Of a DNA stretch of 64,000 bases, positions 26,801-36,127 are shown one piece after another. Where the stretch lies: NCBI GenBank assembly GCA_025149125.1, contig CP102272.1, forward strand, positions 4,278,001-4,342,000. The letters run 5' to 3'. A program made the position numbers and the translations under genes. The notes beneath the pieces were generated by a model. That model was not told the origin of the DNA and searched no databases. It worked only from the letters and a program-made list of their open reading frames with translations. The DNA comes from [Clostridium] asparagiforme DSM 15981. GTDB lineage: Bacteria; Bacillota; Clostridia; Lachnospirales; Lachnospiraceae. How positions within the stretch are numbered: position 1 is the stretch's first letter; the number at the start of each line of letters is the position of its first letter.

Positions 26801-28806
26801 TTTCCACCTCCGACGCGCAGAAGTCCAGCGACATGCTGCTGAAATGCCGTTACCTGGACGAGGTAACAGGCGGGAAAGGCGTGGTGTTTGCCACCGGCAC
26901 CCCTGTCTCCAACTCCATGACGGAGCTTTACACCATGCAGCGTTACCTTCAGCACGATTTAATCAGCAGGCAGGGTCTGGCCCATTTTGATAACTGGGCC
27001 TCCACCTTCGGGGAGACGGTGACGGCCATTGAGCTGGCCCCGGAAGGAAAATACCGGGCGCGGACCCGTTTCGCTCGTTTCTTTAACCTGCCGGAGCTGA
27101 TGAACATGTTTAAGGAGACGGCGGACATTAAGACCGCCGACCAGTTAAACCTCCCTGTCCCGGAGGTGGAGTTCCACAACGAGGTGGCCCAGCCCACCGA
27201 ACACCAGCAGATGCTGGTGCAGGAGCTGTCCGAGCGCGCAGCCAAGGTACACGCGGGTCATGTAGACCCCCGAACCGACAACATGCTCAAAATCACCAGC
27301 GACGGGCGAAAGCTGGGCTTAGACCAGCGGCTCATCAACCCCATGCTCCCCGACGACCCGCAGAGCAAAGTCAACCTGTGCGTGGACAACATCGTGCGTA
27401 TCTGGCAGGAGGGACAGCCTGAAAAGCTCACCCAGCTTTTATTCTGTGACCTGTCCACCCCCAAAGGAAAAACCGCCGCAAAACAGGAAAAGGCGGCGCG
27501 GACTGCCGGGGACAAGACAGCGGGCGGCACGGAGCTTCATGCCCTGGACAATCTCCTGGACGTAAAGCCGGACCCGCCCTTTTCCATCTACGAGGACATT
27601 CGGGATAAGCTCATCGCACGGGGGATTCCGGCCAGCCAGATCGCTTTCATTCACGACGCCGACACCGACGCAAGAAAAAAAGAGCTGTTTTCCAAAGTCC
27701 GCTCCGGCCAGGTGCGCGTCCTCATGGGCAGCACACAGAAGATGGGCGCGGGCATGGACGTCCAGGACCGGCTCGTTGCGCTGCATGACTTGGACTGCCC
27801 CTGGCGGCCCGGTGACTTGGAACTGCGCAAGGGCCGTATTGTCCGTCAGGGAAACAAGAACAAGAAAGTACACATCTACCGTTATGTCACGGAGGGGACC
27901 TTTGACAGCTATCTGTGGCAGACCGTGGAGAACAAGCAGAAATTCATCAGCCAGATCATGACAAGTAAATCGCCGGTTCGCTCCTGTGAGGACGTGGACG
28001 AGACGGCCCTCTCTTATGCGGAGATTAAGGCCCTGTGCGCGGGCAACCCGCTTATCAAGGAGAAAATGGACTTAGATGTGGACGTTTCCCGCCTGCGTCT
28101 CTTAAAGGCCAACCATCAGAGCCAGCAATACCGGCTGGAGGACGACCTGCTGAAACACTTTCCAGAACAGATAGAACAGAATAAGGGCTATGTCACCGGC
28201 TTTACGGCAGACATGGCGACGCTGGCGGCCCACCCCCACCCCAAGGACGGCTTTGCCGGAATGGTGGTGCGGGGCGACACCCTCACCGAAAAGGACAACG
28301 CGGGCGCTGCAATCCTGGCGGCCTGCAAGGAAATCAAGGGGACCCAGCCGCTTTCCATCGGCACTTACCGGGGCTTTGACATGTCCCTGACGGTGGAGAA
28401 TTTCGGCCACGATTTTGTCCTCACCTTAAAGGGGCAGATGACCCACCGCGTCACGCTGGGCCAGGACGCCAGAGGCAACCTAACCCGTATCGACAACGCT
28501 CTGGCCGGAATGCCGGAGCGCCTGGCTGCCGTGCAGGACCGACTTGCTAACCTGGATAAACAGGTGGAGGCCGCGAAAGCGGAATTAGGCAAACCCTTCC
28601 CCCAGGAGCTGGAACTTGCAGAAAAGAGCGCCCGCCTTGCCGAGTTGAATGCCCGGCTGGATCTGGACACCAACGCACCCGGCCAGCAGACGGCGCGGAC
28701 CCCGGCCAAGAAGGAACGGACCTCTGTGCTGGAGGGCCTAAAGAGGCCGCTGCCGCCAAGGACCGCTGACCGGAAATCCAAACAACACGAACAGGAGGTA
28801 CGATAA
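26801..28806 (+). pseudogene. Large element helicase, C-terminal part only
   Basis: About 668 codons begin at the deletion joint with LSTSDAQKSSDMLLKCRYLD. Helicase motifs follow: GVVFATGTPVSNSMTELYTMQRYL (motif III region) and VLMGSTQKMGAGMDVQDRL.. HDLDCPWRPGDLELRKGRIVRQGN (motifs V-VI of SNF2-like proteins). The Walker A/B half is lost. It is the C-terminal end of the giant methylase-helicase protein of Tn1549-type elements. The long frame that appears to start at 26581 is only the out-of-frame shadow of the coupling-protein remnant. Its stop overlaps the next ATG (TAATG). Confidence 0.85.
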
Positions 28807-29876
28807 TGAGCAACGAAGAAATGAATACCGCGTTATATGAAAAGATGTCCGCCGAACAGGGGAAGTTCCGGGACTGGCTGCTTACGCAGCCCCCGGAGGA
28901 AATCCTGAACCATGCCTATGAATACACCGTCCGGGAGGACATGGTGATGGCGATGGAGAACCTGGATTTAAGCCACGGCCAGGCGACGGTACTGCTGGAT
29001 TCCCCGTCCCCGCTGGACGATCTGTATCAGGAGTATGTAAAAGTGGAAACGGACTATATGGACACGATCCGCGACTGCCTGGAAAGCCGGGCCGACCATA
29101 TGCTAAAGGCCCAGCGGGAACTGCCAATCTATCAGCACCCGGTTACTTATGCGCAGGCTCATGACGAGCTGGAGGCATACCGCGCCTCCCACAAGGCCAA
29201 TGTCGCCTGCAAAGAGGCGATTGAGGCCGCGATTGCGGAGCATTACGGAGACAACCGGCTGGGCGAAGCGTCCGTGGCGCAGGTGGTGGAACAGTTCGGC
29301 TATGACCGGACATTTTACGTTCTCGCCGCCACGGTCCGGGATAAGGAATCGGACGGGCGCATTTCCCGTTCCAATAAGGAATGGGCCAGGACGGTCCCCG
29401 TTGTGGAGGATATAGACGACTGGAACCAGAACCGCAGCCGTTATTTTGTGGTGGACCAATGCAACCCCGGCCTGACAGACCTGTTCCTCAAAATGGCCCG
29501 GCATGACTTCCTTCTCACCCAGCCGCTGACGAAAGAGGACATTATGCAGGAGGCCGGGCGTGTTCTGCGCAGCTTTCAGGGACAGCGGGAACCAAACAGC
29601 CCGGAAGGGACCCAGTTCATGGTGCAGCTCTCGGCGGATTTTCTTGCCCGTGCAGGGTCCAAAGACCAGGGGCGGCTGATGAAGATGCTGCCGTTCCCGT
29701 CGCTGTCCCTCTCCACACTCAAGGATCGCCCCGGCGTATTTGCGTTTATTGCCAGGGACGAAAACCCGGACCAGCCTCTCCGCCCCAGAAGGGCCTCTGT
29801 CCGGGATAAGCTCCAGAAAAAGCCTGATGCCCCAAAGCCTGCCGCCCCCGGCAAAAAGAAAGTGCAGGAGCGGTGA
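28806..29876 (+). CDS. DUF3849/DUF3848-like element protein
   Basis: 356 residues. The N-terminal part (NTALYEKMSAEQGKFRDWLL) is the DUF3848-like start. The middle (ELPIYQHPVTYAQAHDELEAYRASHKANVACKEAIE) is the DUF3849 signature of Tn1549-type elements. The C-terminus is basic and Pro-rich. The function is unknown. It overlaps the helicase stop by one base and the mobC frame at its end. Confidence 0.8.
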   Translation: MSNEEMNTALYEKMSAEQGKFRDWLLTQPPEEILNHAYEYTVREDMVMAMENLDLSHGQATVLLDSPSPLDDLYQEYVKVETDYMDTIRDCLESRADHMLKAQRELPIYQHPVTYAQAHDELEAYRASHKANVACKEAIEAAIAEHYGDNRLGEASVAQVVEQFGYDRTFYVLAATVRDKESDGRISRSNKEWARTVPVVEDIDDWNQNRSRYFVVDQCNPGLTDLFLKMARHDFLLTQPLTKEDIMQEAGRVLRSFQGQREPNSPEGTQFMVQLSADFLARAGSKDQGRLMKMLPFPSLSLSTLKDRPGVFAFIARDENPDQPLRPRRASVRDKLQKKPDAPKPAAPGKKKVQER

Positions 29877-29878
29877 CG

Positions 29879-30217
29879 ATGGCAAAACGAAAACGCGATG
29901 TTCCCCTCCTGTTCTGGGTATCGAAACAGGAAAAGGAGCTGATTGAGGAAAAAATGGCCCAACTCGGAACCGATAACCTGAGCGCTTACCTGCGCAAGAT
30001 GGCGATAGACGGCCTTGTGGTGAAGCTGGAGCTGCCGGAGCTGAGGGAAATGATTTCTCTCTTACGCTATTCCAGCAACAACTTAAACCAGCTCACCCGC
30101 CACGCCCATGAGACGGGCCGCCTCTATGACACCGATTTAGAGGATATGCGCCAGAGCTATGAGCGGCTGTGGGAGGCGGCCAACCAGATACTCACCTCGC
30201 TGGCGGCCATCAAGTGA
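29879..30217 (+). CDS. mobC: MobC-like relaxosome accessory protein
   Basis: 112 residues from ATG 29879. A basic KRKRDVPLLFWVSKQEKELIEEKM start, a ribbon-helix-helix-like N-terminus and LLRYSSNNLNQLTRHAHETG identify MobC-type proteins. They help the relaxase nick oriT. A strong terminator follows at 30224-30268, separating it from the next unit. Confidence 0.85.
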   Translation: MAKRKRDVPLLFWVSKQEKELIEEKMAQLGTDNLSAYLRKMAIDGLVVKLELPELREMISLLRYSSNNLNQLTRHAHETGRLYDTDLEDMRQSYERLWEAANQILTSLAAIK

Positions 30218-30223
30218 ACCCTA

Positions 30224-30268
30224 CGGAGGACGGCGCGCCATGACCGGCCTGCCGTCCTCCGCTTTTTT
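30224..30268 (+). terminator. Intrinsic terminator after mobC
   Basis: Arms CGGAGGACGGC (30224-30234) and GCCGTCCTCCG (30251-30261), perfect 11 bp, then CTTTTTT. Confidence 0.85.
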
Positions 30269-30279
30269 ACTGTCTCTGG

Positions 30280-30306
30280 AACTTAGCCGAAATTTTCGGC
30301 GAAGTT
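30280..30306. repeat. Second copy of the 27-bp palindrome
   Basis: It has the same TTCGGCGAAGTT arm as at 23218-23244, with one arm changed to ACTTAGCCGAAA. The palindrome extends to GGAAC..GTTCC (30278-30308). It lies in non-coding DNA between mobC and the CD1845-like gene, near the likely oriT region. Confidence 0.5.
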
Positions 30307-30402
30307 CCCGGCTGGCGGCATCGTTGTGTTTTCCGGCCCGATACAGTATTCTAAAGATAGAAAAAAAGACGGCAAACCGCCGTGACAGAAGGAGGCAACA
30401 AC

Positions 30403-30693
30403 ATGAAGCTGATACTTAAAATTTTAGCCGCTCCCGTGGTGGCGGCCCTGGCCCTGTTCATTTGGATTTGCGCGGGCCTGCTTTACTGCTCCGCATTTCT
30501 TTTCGGCCTTGCCGGAACCATCGTGGCAATCCTGGGCGTGGCGGTGCTTGTCACCTATTCCCCGCAAAACGGGATCATTCTTCTGGTGATTGCCTTCCTT
30601 ATCAGTCCGATGGGCCTCCCGATGGCGGCGGCGTGGCTGTTAGGCAAGATTCAGGATTTACGGTATGCCATTCAGGGCAGGATATATGGATAA
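30403..30693 (+). CDS. CD1845-like small membrane protein
   Basis: 96 residues from ATG 30403, behind GGAGG. It is almost entirely hydrophobic, with two or three transmembrane helices, and ends KIQDLRYAIQGRIYG. Proteins of this kind stand directly before the relaxase in Tn1549-type elements. The function is unknown. Confidence 0.78.
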   Translation: MKLILKILAAPVVAALALFIWICAGLLYCSAFLFGLAGTIVAILGVAVLVTYSPQNGIILLVIAFLISPMGLPMAAAWLLGKIQDLRYAIQGRIYG

Positions 30694-30704
30694 GGCAACC
30701 GTTC

Positions 30705-30738
30705 GGAGCGTGAGGGAAACTTCACGCTCCTATTCTTT
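30705..30738 (+). terminator. Terminator-like hairpin between CD1845-like gene and relaxase
   Basis: Arms GGAGCGTGA (30705-30713) and TCACGCTCC (30722-30730), an 8-nt loop, then TATTCTTTTT. Confidence 0.7.
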
Positions 30739-30758
30739 TTGGAAGGGAGGTTTTACCG

Positions 30759-32186
30759 ATGGCGACCACACGGCTCATGCCCCTGCATACCGGCAAGGGA
30801 CGGACGGTGGGAACGGCAATCGCCGATATTCTGGACTATGTAAAGAACCCGCAAAAAACAGACAACGGCAGGCTCATTACCGGCTGGCAGTGTGACAGCC
30901 GTGTGGCTGACGCGGAGTTCCTACTCTCCAAGCGGCAGTATACCGCGCTCACCGGCAGGACGCGGGGCGAGGACGATGTGATTGCTTACCATGTCCGCCA
31001 GTCCTTTGTTCCCGGCGAGATTACCCCGGAGGAAGCCAACCGCATCGGCGTGGAGTTTGCCAAGCGGTTCACGAAGAACAATCATGCCTTCATTGTCTGC
31101 ACCCACATCGACAAGGCGCATATCCATAATCACATCATCTGGAACTCCACCGCCCTGGACTGTAAGCGGAAGTTCCGCAATTTCTGGGGCAGCACCAGGG
31201 CCGTGCGTCGGCTCTCTGACACCCTCTGTGTTGAGAACGGCTTCTCCATTGTGGAGAACCCGAAGCGTCATGGAAAGACCTACAACAAGTGGCTGGGCGA
31301 TGCCGCCAAGCCCTGCCAGCGGGAGCTTTTACGCACGGCCATTGACGAGGCCCTGGCAAAAAAGCCTGCCGACTTTGAGGCCCTCTTAAAGCTCTTGCAG
31401 GAGGCAGGCGTGGAGGTATCCCGCCGTGGGAAAGCCCTCCGTCTCAAAGCTCCGGGCTGGAAGAATGTGGCCCGCATGGACAGTCTGGGCGATGGCTATG
31501 ATGAGCCGGAGCTGCGGGCCGTCCTCTCCGGGGAGAAGGAACACACGCCCAGGAAGAAAGCAGAACGGCCTGCACCGGAACCGCCCTGCGTCAATCTGCT
31601 AGTGGATATTCAGGCCAAGCTGAAGGCAGGCAAGGGAGCCGGGTATGAGCGGTGGGCCAGGTCCTTCAATCTAAAGCAGATGGCGCAGACGTTAAACTTC
31701 CTCACCGAGCATGGCCTGCTGGAATATGGGAAGCTGAAGGAGAAAACGGCGGCGGCCACGGCTCGCTATAACGAGCTGTCCGGCCAGATCAAGACGGCGG
31801 AACAGCGCCTTGCGGAGATTACCGTCCTAAAAACCCACATCATCAATTACTCCAAGACCCGTGAAGTCTATGCCGCATACAGGAAGGCCGGTTACTCCAA
31901 GAAGTTCCTTGCCGAGCATGAATCCGAGATTCTGCTGCACAAGGCGGCGAAGAAAGCTTTTGATGATTTGGGCGTGAAAAAGCTCCCCACGGTGAGGAGC
32001 TTGCAGACAGAATATGCCGCGCTACTGTCAGAGAAGAAAGCGGCTTATGGCGAGTACCGGAAGGCCCGCGACGAGATGAAGGAACTGCTGACGGTCAAGG
32101 CCAATGTGGACCGGCTCATGGGCTATGAGGACCAGGAGAAGGAACAGGAAACAAAGGAGAAACAGGAACAGTCCAAGGGCCGGTGA
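30759..32186 (+). CDS. MOBP-type relaxase
   Basis: 475 residues. An N-terminal relaxase domain has the metal-binding triad in HIDKAHIHNHIIWNS (HxxxxHxH) and conserved YHVRQSFVPGEITPEEA and FRNFWGSTRAVRRLSD. The C-terminal half is helical and basic, probably contacting the transfer machinery. It nicks oriT and leads the strand. With MobC it should let the element be mobilised by another conjugative element, since its own channel genes are deleted. Confidence 0.9.
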   Translation: MATTRLMPLHTGKGRTVGTAIADILDYVKNPQKTDNGRLITGWQCDSRVADAEFLLSKRQYTALTGRTRGEDDVIAYHVRQSFVPGEITPEEANRIGVEFAKRFTKNNHAFIVCTHIDKAHIHNHIIWNSTALDCKRKFRNFWGSTRAVRRLSDTLCVENGFSIVENPKRHGKTYNKWLGDAAKPCQRELLRTAIDEALAKKPADFEALLKLLQEAGVEVSRRGKALRLKAPGWKNVARMDSLGDGYDEPELRAVLSGEKEHTPRKKAERPAPEPPCVNLLVDIQAKLKAGKGAGYERWARSFNLKQMAQTLNFLTEHGLLEYGKLKEKTAAATARYNELSGQIKTAEQRLAEITVLKTHIINYSKTREVYAAYRKAGYSKKFLAEHESEILLHKAAKKAFDDLGVKKLPTVRSLQTEYAALLSEKKAAYGEYRKARDEMKELLTVKANVDRLMGYEDQEKEQETKEKQEQSKGR

Positions 32187-32520
32187 CGTTCTCCCATCGT
32201 GGCTTTACCTGGGGGAAAGCCTGATAAGATTTTCCCCCTTGACTGCCGCACTTGCGCGGAGCGGGGCCGGGTCAAGAGTGCGAAGCACCGCCGCAGGCGG
32301 CCTGCTCTTGATGCGGTTTCCGCTCTGTGCTACTCCATCGGGCAGCGCCCGATTAAGCGTCCGCAGGACGCGCAGCCAGCTCCGGCACGGAGCTGTTCAA
32401 GGGGGCTTGGGGGCGCTGCCCTCAACAAGTAGCCAGGGCGGTGATAACCGCGCTGGGGCCTGTGTGTATTAACACAGGCATTGCTTGCCGTTTAATCATC
32501 CTCTGTAAATCAAAGAATTT
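32187..32520. other. GC-rich intergenic segment after the relaxase
   Basis: No convincing gene. It holds several short hairpins (around GCCGCAGGCGGC, CGGGCAGCGCCCG and CCTGTGTGTATTAACACAGG). After about 32490 the base composition turns AT-rich, marking the start of the cargo block. Confidence 0.45.
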
Positions 32521-32618
32521 TTGGTTGATAAGAAAGCGCCCTCCGCATTGAGAATATGGAAAATGGTGTATTCTATGTTGAGGGAAGTATGCCACAGCAG
32601 GAACCGAAGAATGGCACT

Positions 32619-33518
32619 TTACCGTCCCGTGTCACAGGTCAGCGAATCACACAAATTTAGAAACAGCTGCATGAGTGGGCTAATCCATTTGTTTTTATGG
32701 TGTGCGCAAATAGCAGTAATTTTTGTACCCGAAATATCGGTTGGTATTTTCTCCAATTCACCACGACTTAATTCCTCTTTTACTGTAAATTCGGGAAGAA
32801 AAGAAATACCCACATCATTTTTAACAAGATTTTTGATTGTTGGAATACTCCACAACTCAATCGTATGGTCAAGAATGATTGATTTATCACGGCAATATTG
32901 TTCAAAAATCTGTCTAAATATGCAATTCGGTTCATTGATGATGAGAGGGATCGGAATTGTTCTGTCAGGTGTTACGAAATCCGGATAACTGCTTTTTATT
33001 TTGGGAGATGCTACCAATACTACTGGATAATCACCCAAATGTTTACTAATAAGATTCGATCCAAAGCCTCCTACATCTTCATAAAACACGCCTAAATCCA
33101 AACCTCCGCTAATAAGCTCGTTACGGATATCATAACAATTCATAGAGCGCAGGAACAAACGAGCTTTCGGCGCTTGCTTATGAAATTCCTTCAAAATGAC
33201 GGGGAGCTTGTAGCAAAGCAAACTTTCGCCAACACCAATCTGTATATCTCCCTGACATTCTGATAAATGTTCGTCTAAAAAGGACAACTTATCCACAGAT
33301 TGGAGAATTTCATCTACATAGGGAATCAAATGTTCTCCCGCCTTTGTTAAAACCATTTTCCTACCAATTTTCTCAAATAAAATTGTGGACAAGTCGCGTT
33401 CAAGTTGATTCATTTGAAATGTAATTGTAGATTGTGTATAATTCAGCTTTTCAGCAGCTTTTGAAAAACCGCCTTCATCAATAATTGTGCGAAAGGTTCT
33501 TAAATATTTTAGATCCAT
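32619..33518 (-). CDS. LysR-family transcription regulator (cargo)
   Basis: About 299 residues from ATG 33518, preceded by TGGAGGAAATCT. The N-terminal winged helix is YLRTFRTIIDEGGFSKAAEKLNYTQSTITFQ, followed by a substrate-binding-like effector domain (DIQIGVGESLLCYKLPVILKEF). It is divergent from the YczE-GNAT-MFS operon, so by the usual LysR rule it probably controls those genes from the 113-bp spacer. AT-rich codons unlike the transposon backbone suggest separate acquisition. Confidence 0.9.
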   Translation of the reverse strand: MDLKYLRTFRTIIDEGGFSKAAEKLNYTQSTITFQMNQLERDLSTILFEKIGRKMVLTKAGEHLIPYVDEILQSVDKLSFLDEHLSECQGDIQIGVGESLLCYKLPVILKEFHKQAPKARLFLRSMNCYDIRNELISGGLDLGVFYEDVGGFGSNLISKHLGDYPVVLVASPKIKSSYPDFVTPDRTIPIPLIINEPNCIFRQIFEQYCRDKSIILDHTIELWSIPTIKNLVKNDVGISFLPEFTVKEELSRGELEKIPTDISGTKITAICAHHKNKWISPLMQLFLNLCDSLTCDTGR

Positions 33519-33631
33519 AGATTTCCTCCAACAGTTCAAAATTATTAAACTATAACTATAAATATTTCAATTTGTTTGCTGTGTTATTGTGTGTTATTAT
33601 AACAGACGAGAGAAAGGAGGGCAAGTAGGAC

Positions 33632-34276
33632 TTGTTAAAAAATATAAAAACTCAACAATTCAAAAGTTTATGCAGACAACTCTCTTTGAATTGTATTTAT
33701 TTTGCCGGTTTAAGCTGCACAAGTGTTGGAGTTACAATTATGGTGCGAAGTGGTTTTGGCGTTGATGCTTGGAATACAGTAATTGTAAGATTGGCAGACT
33801 TAACCCCTATTACGCTTGGAACTTGGACAGTCCTTCTACAAGGAAGTTTTTGGATTATCACTTCAGTCTTTAACCGTAAAGTAGAGATGGATTGTATCCT
33901 TCCGATTATATGGAAAGGACTTTCTCTGGATGTGGCAAAAGCAGTAATTGGTGCAAGATTATTTAATAATTTAACAGGAATGTGTTTTTTATGGTTTTTA
34001 ATCGGATATGCCATTATGGGTATTTCGACCGGTATTTATATTGCAACAGACTACCCAAGGATGCCAATAGACGGTATGATGCTGGCAATAAAGCAGGTCT
34101 TCTCTTTGGACATCAAAAAATCACGATTAATAATTGAAGCAGTTGGATTTATCACGATGTTTTTGGTGGGCGGCAAGATACAAATAGGAACCATTATCAT
34201 CACATTTACAGTAAGTTATGTTGTTTCCTTTTCACATGGCTTTGCAGAAATAAAATTCAAGAGATTCAAAAACTAA
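33632..34276 (+). CDS. YczE/YitT-type membrane protein (cargo)
   Basis: 214 residues from TTG 33632, behind AAAGGAGGG. Five or more transmembrane helices. CTSVGVTIMVRSGFGVDAWNTV and TLGTWTVLLQGSFWI match the YczE/YyaS/YitT family. The biochemical role is not established. It is first of three co-oriented cargo genes; the GNAT start is 19 bp past its stop. Confidence 0.8.
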   Translation: MLKNIKTQQFKSLCRQLSLNCIYFAGLSCTSVGVTIMVRSGFGVDAWNTVIVRLADLTPITLGTWTVLLQGSFWIITSVFNRKVEMDCILPIIWKGLSLDVAKAVIGARLFNNLTGMCFLWFLIGYAIMGISTGIYIATDYPRMPIDGMMLAIKQVFSLDIKKSRLIIEAVGFITMFLVGGKIQIGTIIITFTVSYVVSFSHGFAEIKFKRFKN

Positions 34277-34294
34277 AAGATGGAGGTACTATTT

Positions 34295-34831
34295 ATGGAA
34301 CGTTTTTTTTTACAACCAGCGGATAGAAAAGACGCTGAAACAGCAATGGCGTTAATCGACGAAGCGAAAAAGTTTCTGAAAACGCAGGGGATTGATCAGT
34401 GGCAGACTGGATATCCAGATATGAAAACCATTGGTGAGGATATATCGCATGGGCGGGGATATTTTATTGTAGACGGTTCTAACATCGCAGCATATCTCTG
34501 CATTGATTTTGCGGGAGAAGTATCTTATGAAACTCTACAAGGTAAATGGAAAAGTGATCTTCCTTATGCAGTAGTTCATCGTATGGCAATATGTGGAGAG
34601 TACCGGGGGCAAGGTATAGCAAGTATTGCGTTTCGGCTGACTGAAAAACTGTGTATTCAAAAAGGAATTTACAGCGTTCGGGTCGATACTGATGAAAATA
34701 ATACAATTATGAGGCATGTTCTATCAAAAAATGGTTTTAACTACTGCGGAACTATATGGTTTGACAACAATGAAAAATATGCCTATGAAAAAATATTGAA
34801 AAGGGAAGTCAGTGTCAATGGAGCAGTCTAA
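34295..34831 (+). CDS. GNAT acetyltransferase (cargo)
   Basis: 178 residues from ATG 34295, spaced 7 nt from GGAGGT. The GNAT fold is shown by VHRMAICGEYRGQGIASIAFRLTEKL (acetyl-CoA loop, RGQGIA) and DTDENNTIMRHVLSKNGFNYCGTIW. The substrate is unknown. Its place between YczE-like and exporter-like genes suggests detoxification or resistance by acetylation plus export, which is inference. Confidence 0.88.
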   Translation: MERFFLQPADRKDAETAMALIDEAKKFLKTQGIDQWQTGYPDMKTIGEDISHGRGYFIVDGSNIAAYLCIDFAGEVSYETLQGKWKSDLPYAVVHRMAICGEYRGQGIASIAFRLTEKLCIQKGIYSVRVDTDENNTIMRHVLSKNGFNYCGTIWFDNNEKYAYEKILKREVSVNGAV

Positions 34832-36053
34832 TTTACAGCAAAAAAAATTAAATATTATTCAGCTAATCGTTGCGGTAGCTGCTGCGTGCCTTGTTCACGG
34901 AGTTATGCAAGGAGTACATGATAATTACGGGATTATGTTGAATGGCCTTCTCCCCGTAACCAATGTCGATTATGCCGGTATCAGTTTTTGTATTGGTGCA
35001 GGAGCATTGGTTTATGGATTCGCACAACCATTTCTCGGAATGCTTGCGCTTCGGAAATCAAATGTTTTCGTAATTTTCATAGGGATATTATCTACCATCG
35101 TTGGTTTGGTGATTACACCGCTGTGCCGGAACATATTTACATTGTTTATATTCTTTGGCTTGGTTTTGCCGTTTGGGACAACAGGGCTTTGTTTCGGAAT
35201 TGTCATGGGTGCAATCACGCCAGTCCTTGGGGAACGTCGGGCAGCTATTGTATCAGGAATTGTGCAAGCAAGCGCAGGAATTGGCGACGCACTGATGTCT
35301 CCTGGGTTGGAAAGGATAATTTCTGGCTTTGGAATTCGCGCCGCGATGACAATTACAACCCTCCCTTTTTTTATAATGGTTCCAGTTGCTTTCTGGTTGG
35401 GCAAAAAAAGTAGGGACTGTACGATTGTTTCAAGAGATAAAAAGACAATAGGTAATCAATCTCTTTCTTCTATTTTGAAAGTTGCCTTTGCAGACAGAGA
35501 TTACCGATTGATTCTGATTGGATTTGCCACCTGTGGTTTCAATATGTCCATCATTGAAAGCCACTTGTTTTCACAATACTTGTCCTATGGTATTTCTGGG
35601 AAAACGGCGTCTTTAACACTTACCATTTATGGAATTGCCACAATGACAGGTGCGGTGTTTGTCGGTTTTCTCGGCGCGAAATTTCGCATGAAAAACATTC
35701 TCGGATGTGTTTATGCCATGAGGATATTAATTTCTTTGGGGTTTTTGATTTTGCCCAAAACAGTACCATTTGCGTTCCTTGCTACAACGCTTCTGGGAAT
35801 GAGCGGCGACGCAACAGTACCACCTACATCAGGTATCATCAGCCGTAAGTTTGGCGCAGAGAAGATGGCCGTTCTGTACGGTTTTACCTTAATCGGACAT
35901 CAAATTGGGGCTTTTGCAAGTTCATATCTTGGTGGCATCCTTGTAAAAATGAATATGGGATATTCACCGTTGTGGGCAATCAATATGGTTTTGGCTGTAA
36001 TCGCCTCTATCGCAAGCTTTTCTATTCGTAATGACAAAACTTCTATGGGATAA
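34818..36053 (+). CDS. MFS transporter (cargo)
   Basis: About 411 residues; the start is ATG 34818 or GTG 34812, and it overlaps the GNAT gene. Twelve hydrophobic segments. It has typical MFS features such as a Gly-rich helix 1 and FGIVMGAITPVLGERRAAIVSGIVQASAGIGDALMSP. The substrate cannot be told. It is the last gene of the cargo operon. Confidence 0.85.
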   Translation: MEQSNLQQKKLNIIQLIVAVAAACLVHGVMQGVHDNYGIMLNGLLPVTNVDYAGISFCIGAGALVYGFAQPFLGMLALRKSNVFVIFIGILSTIVGLVITPLCRNIFTLFIFFGLVLPFGTTGLCFGIVMGAITPVLGERRAAIVSGIVQASAGIGDALMSPGLERIISGFGIRAAMTITTLPFFIMVPVAFWLGKKSRDCTIVSRDKKTIGNQSLSSILKVAFADRDYRLILIGFATCGFNMSIIESHLFSQYLSYGISGKTASLTLTIYGIATMTGAVFVGFLGAKFRMKNILGCVYAMRILISLGFLILPKTVPFAFLATTLLGMSGDATVPPTSGIISRKFGAEKMAVLYGFTLIGHQIGAFASSYLGGILVKMNMGYSPLWAINMVLAVIASIASFSIRNDKTSMG

Positions 36054-36127
36054 TATTCGGATATGTTGTGACAAGGTAAGAAATCTAAGTATTTACTGGC
36101 CACGTCTTTTCCGGGGAAGGGGTAAGA

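Noticed and set aside
26581..28806. A single 741-residue helicase gene starting at 26581
   Set aside because: Its first ~73 codons are the out-of-frame shadow of the coupling-protein remnant. True helicase sequence begins at the deletion joint near 26800.
22730..32186. A complete self-transmissible element
   Set aside because: The coupling ATPase is truncated, and no VirB4- or VirB6-like gene or hydrolase gene is present.
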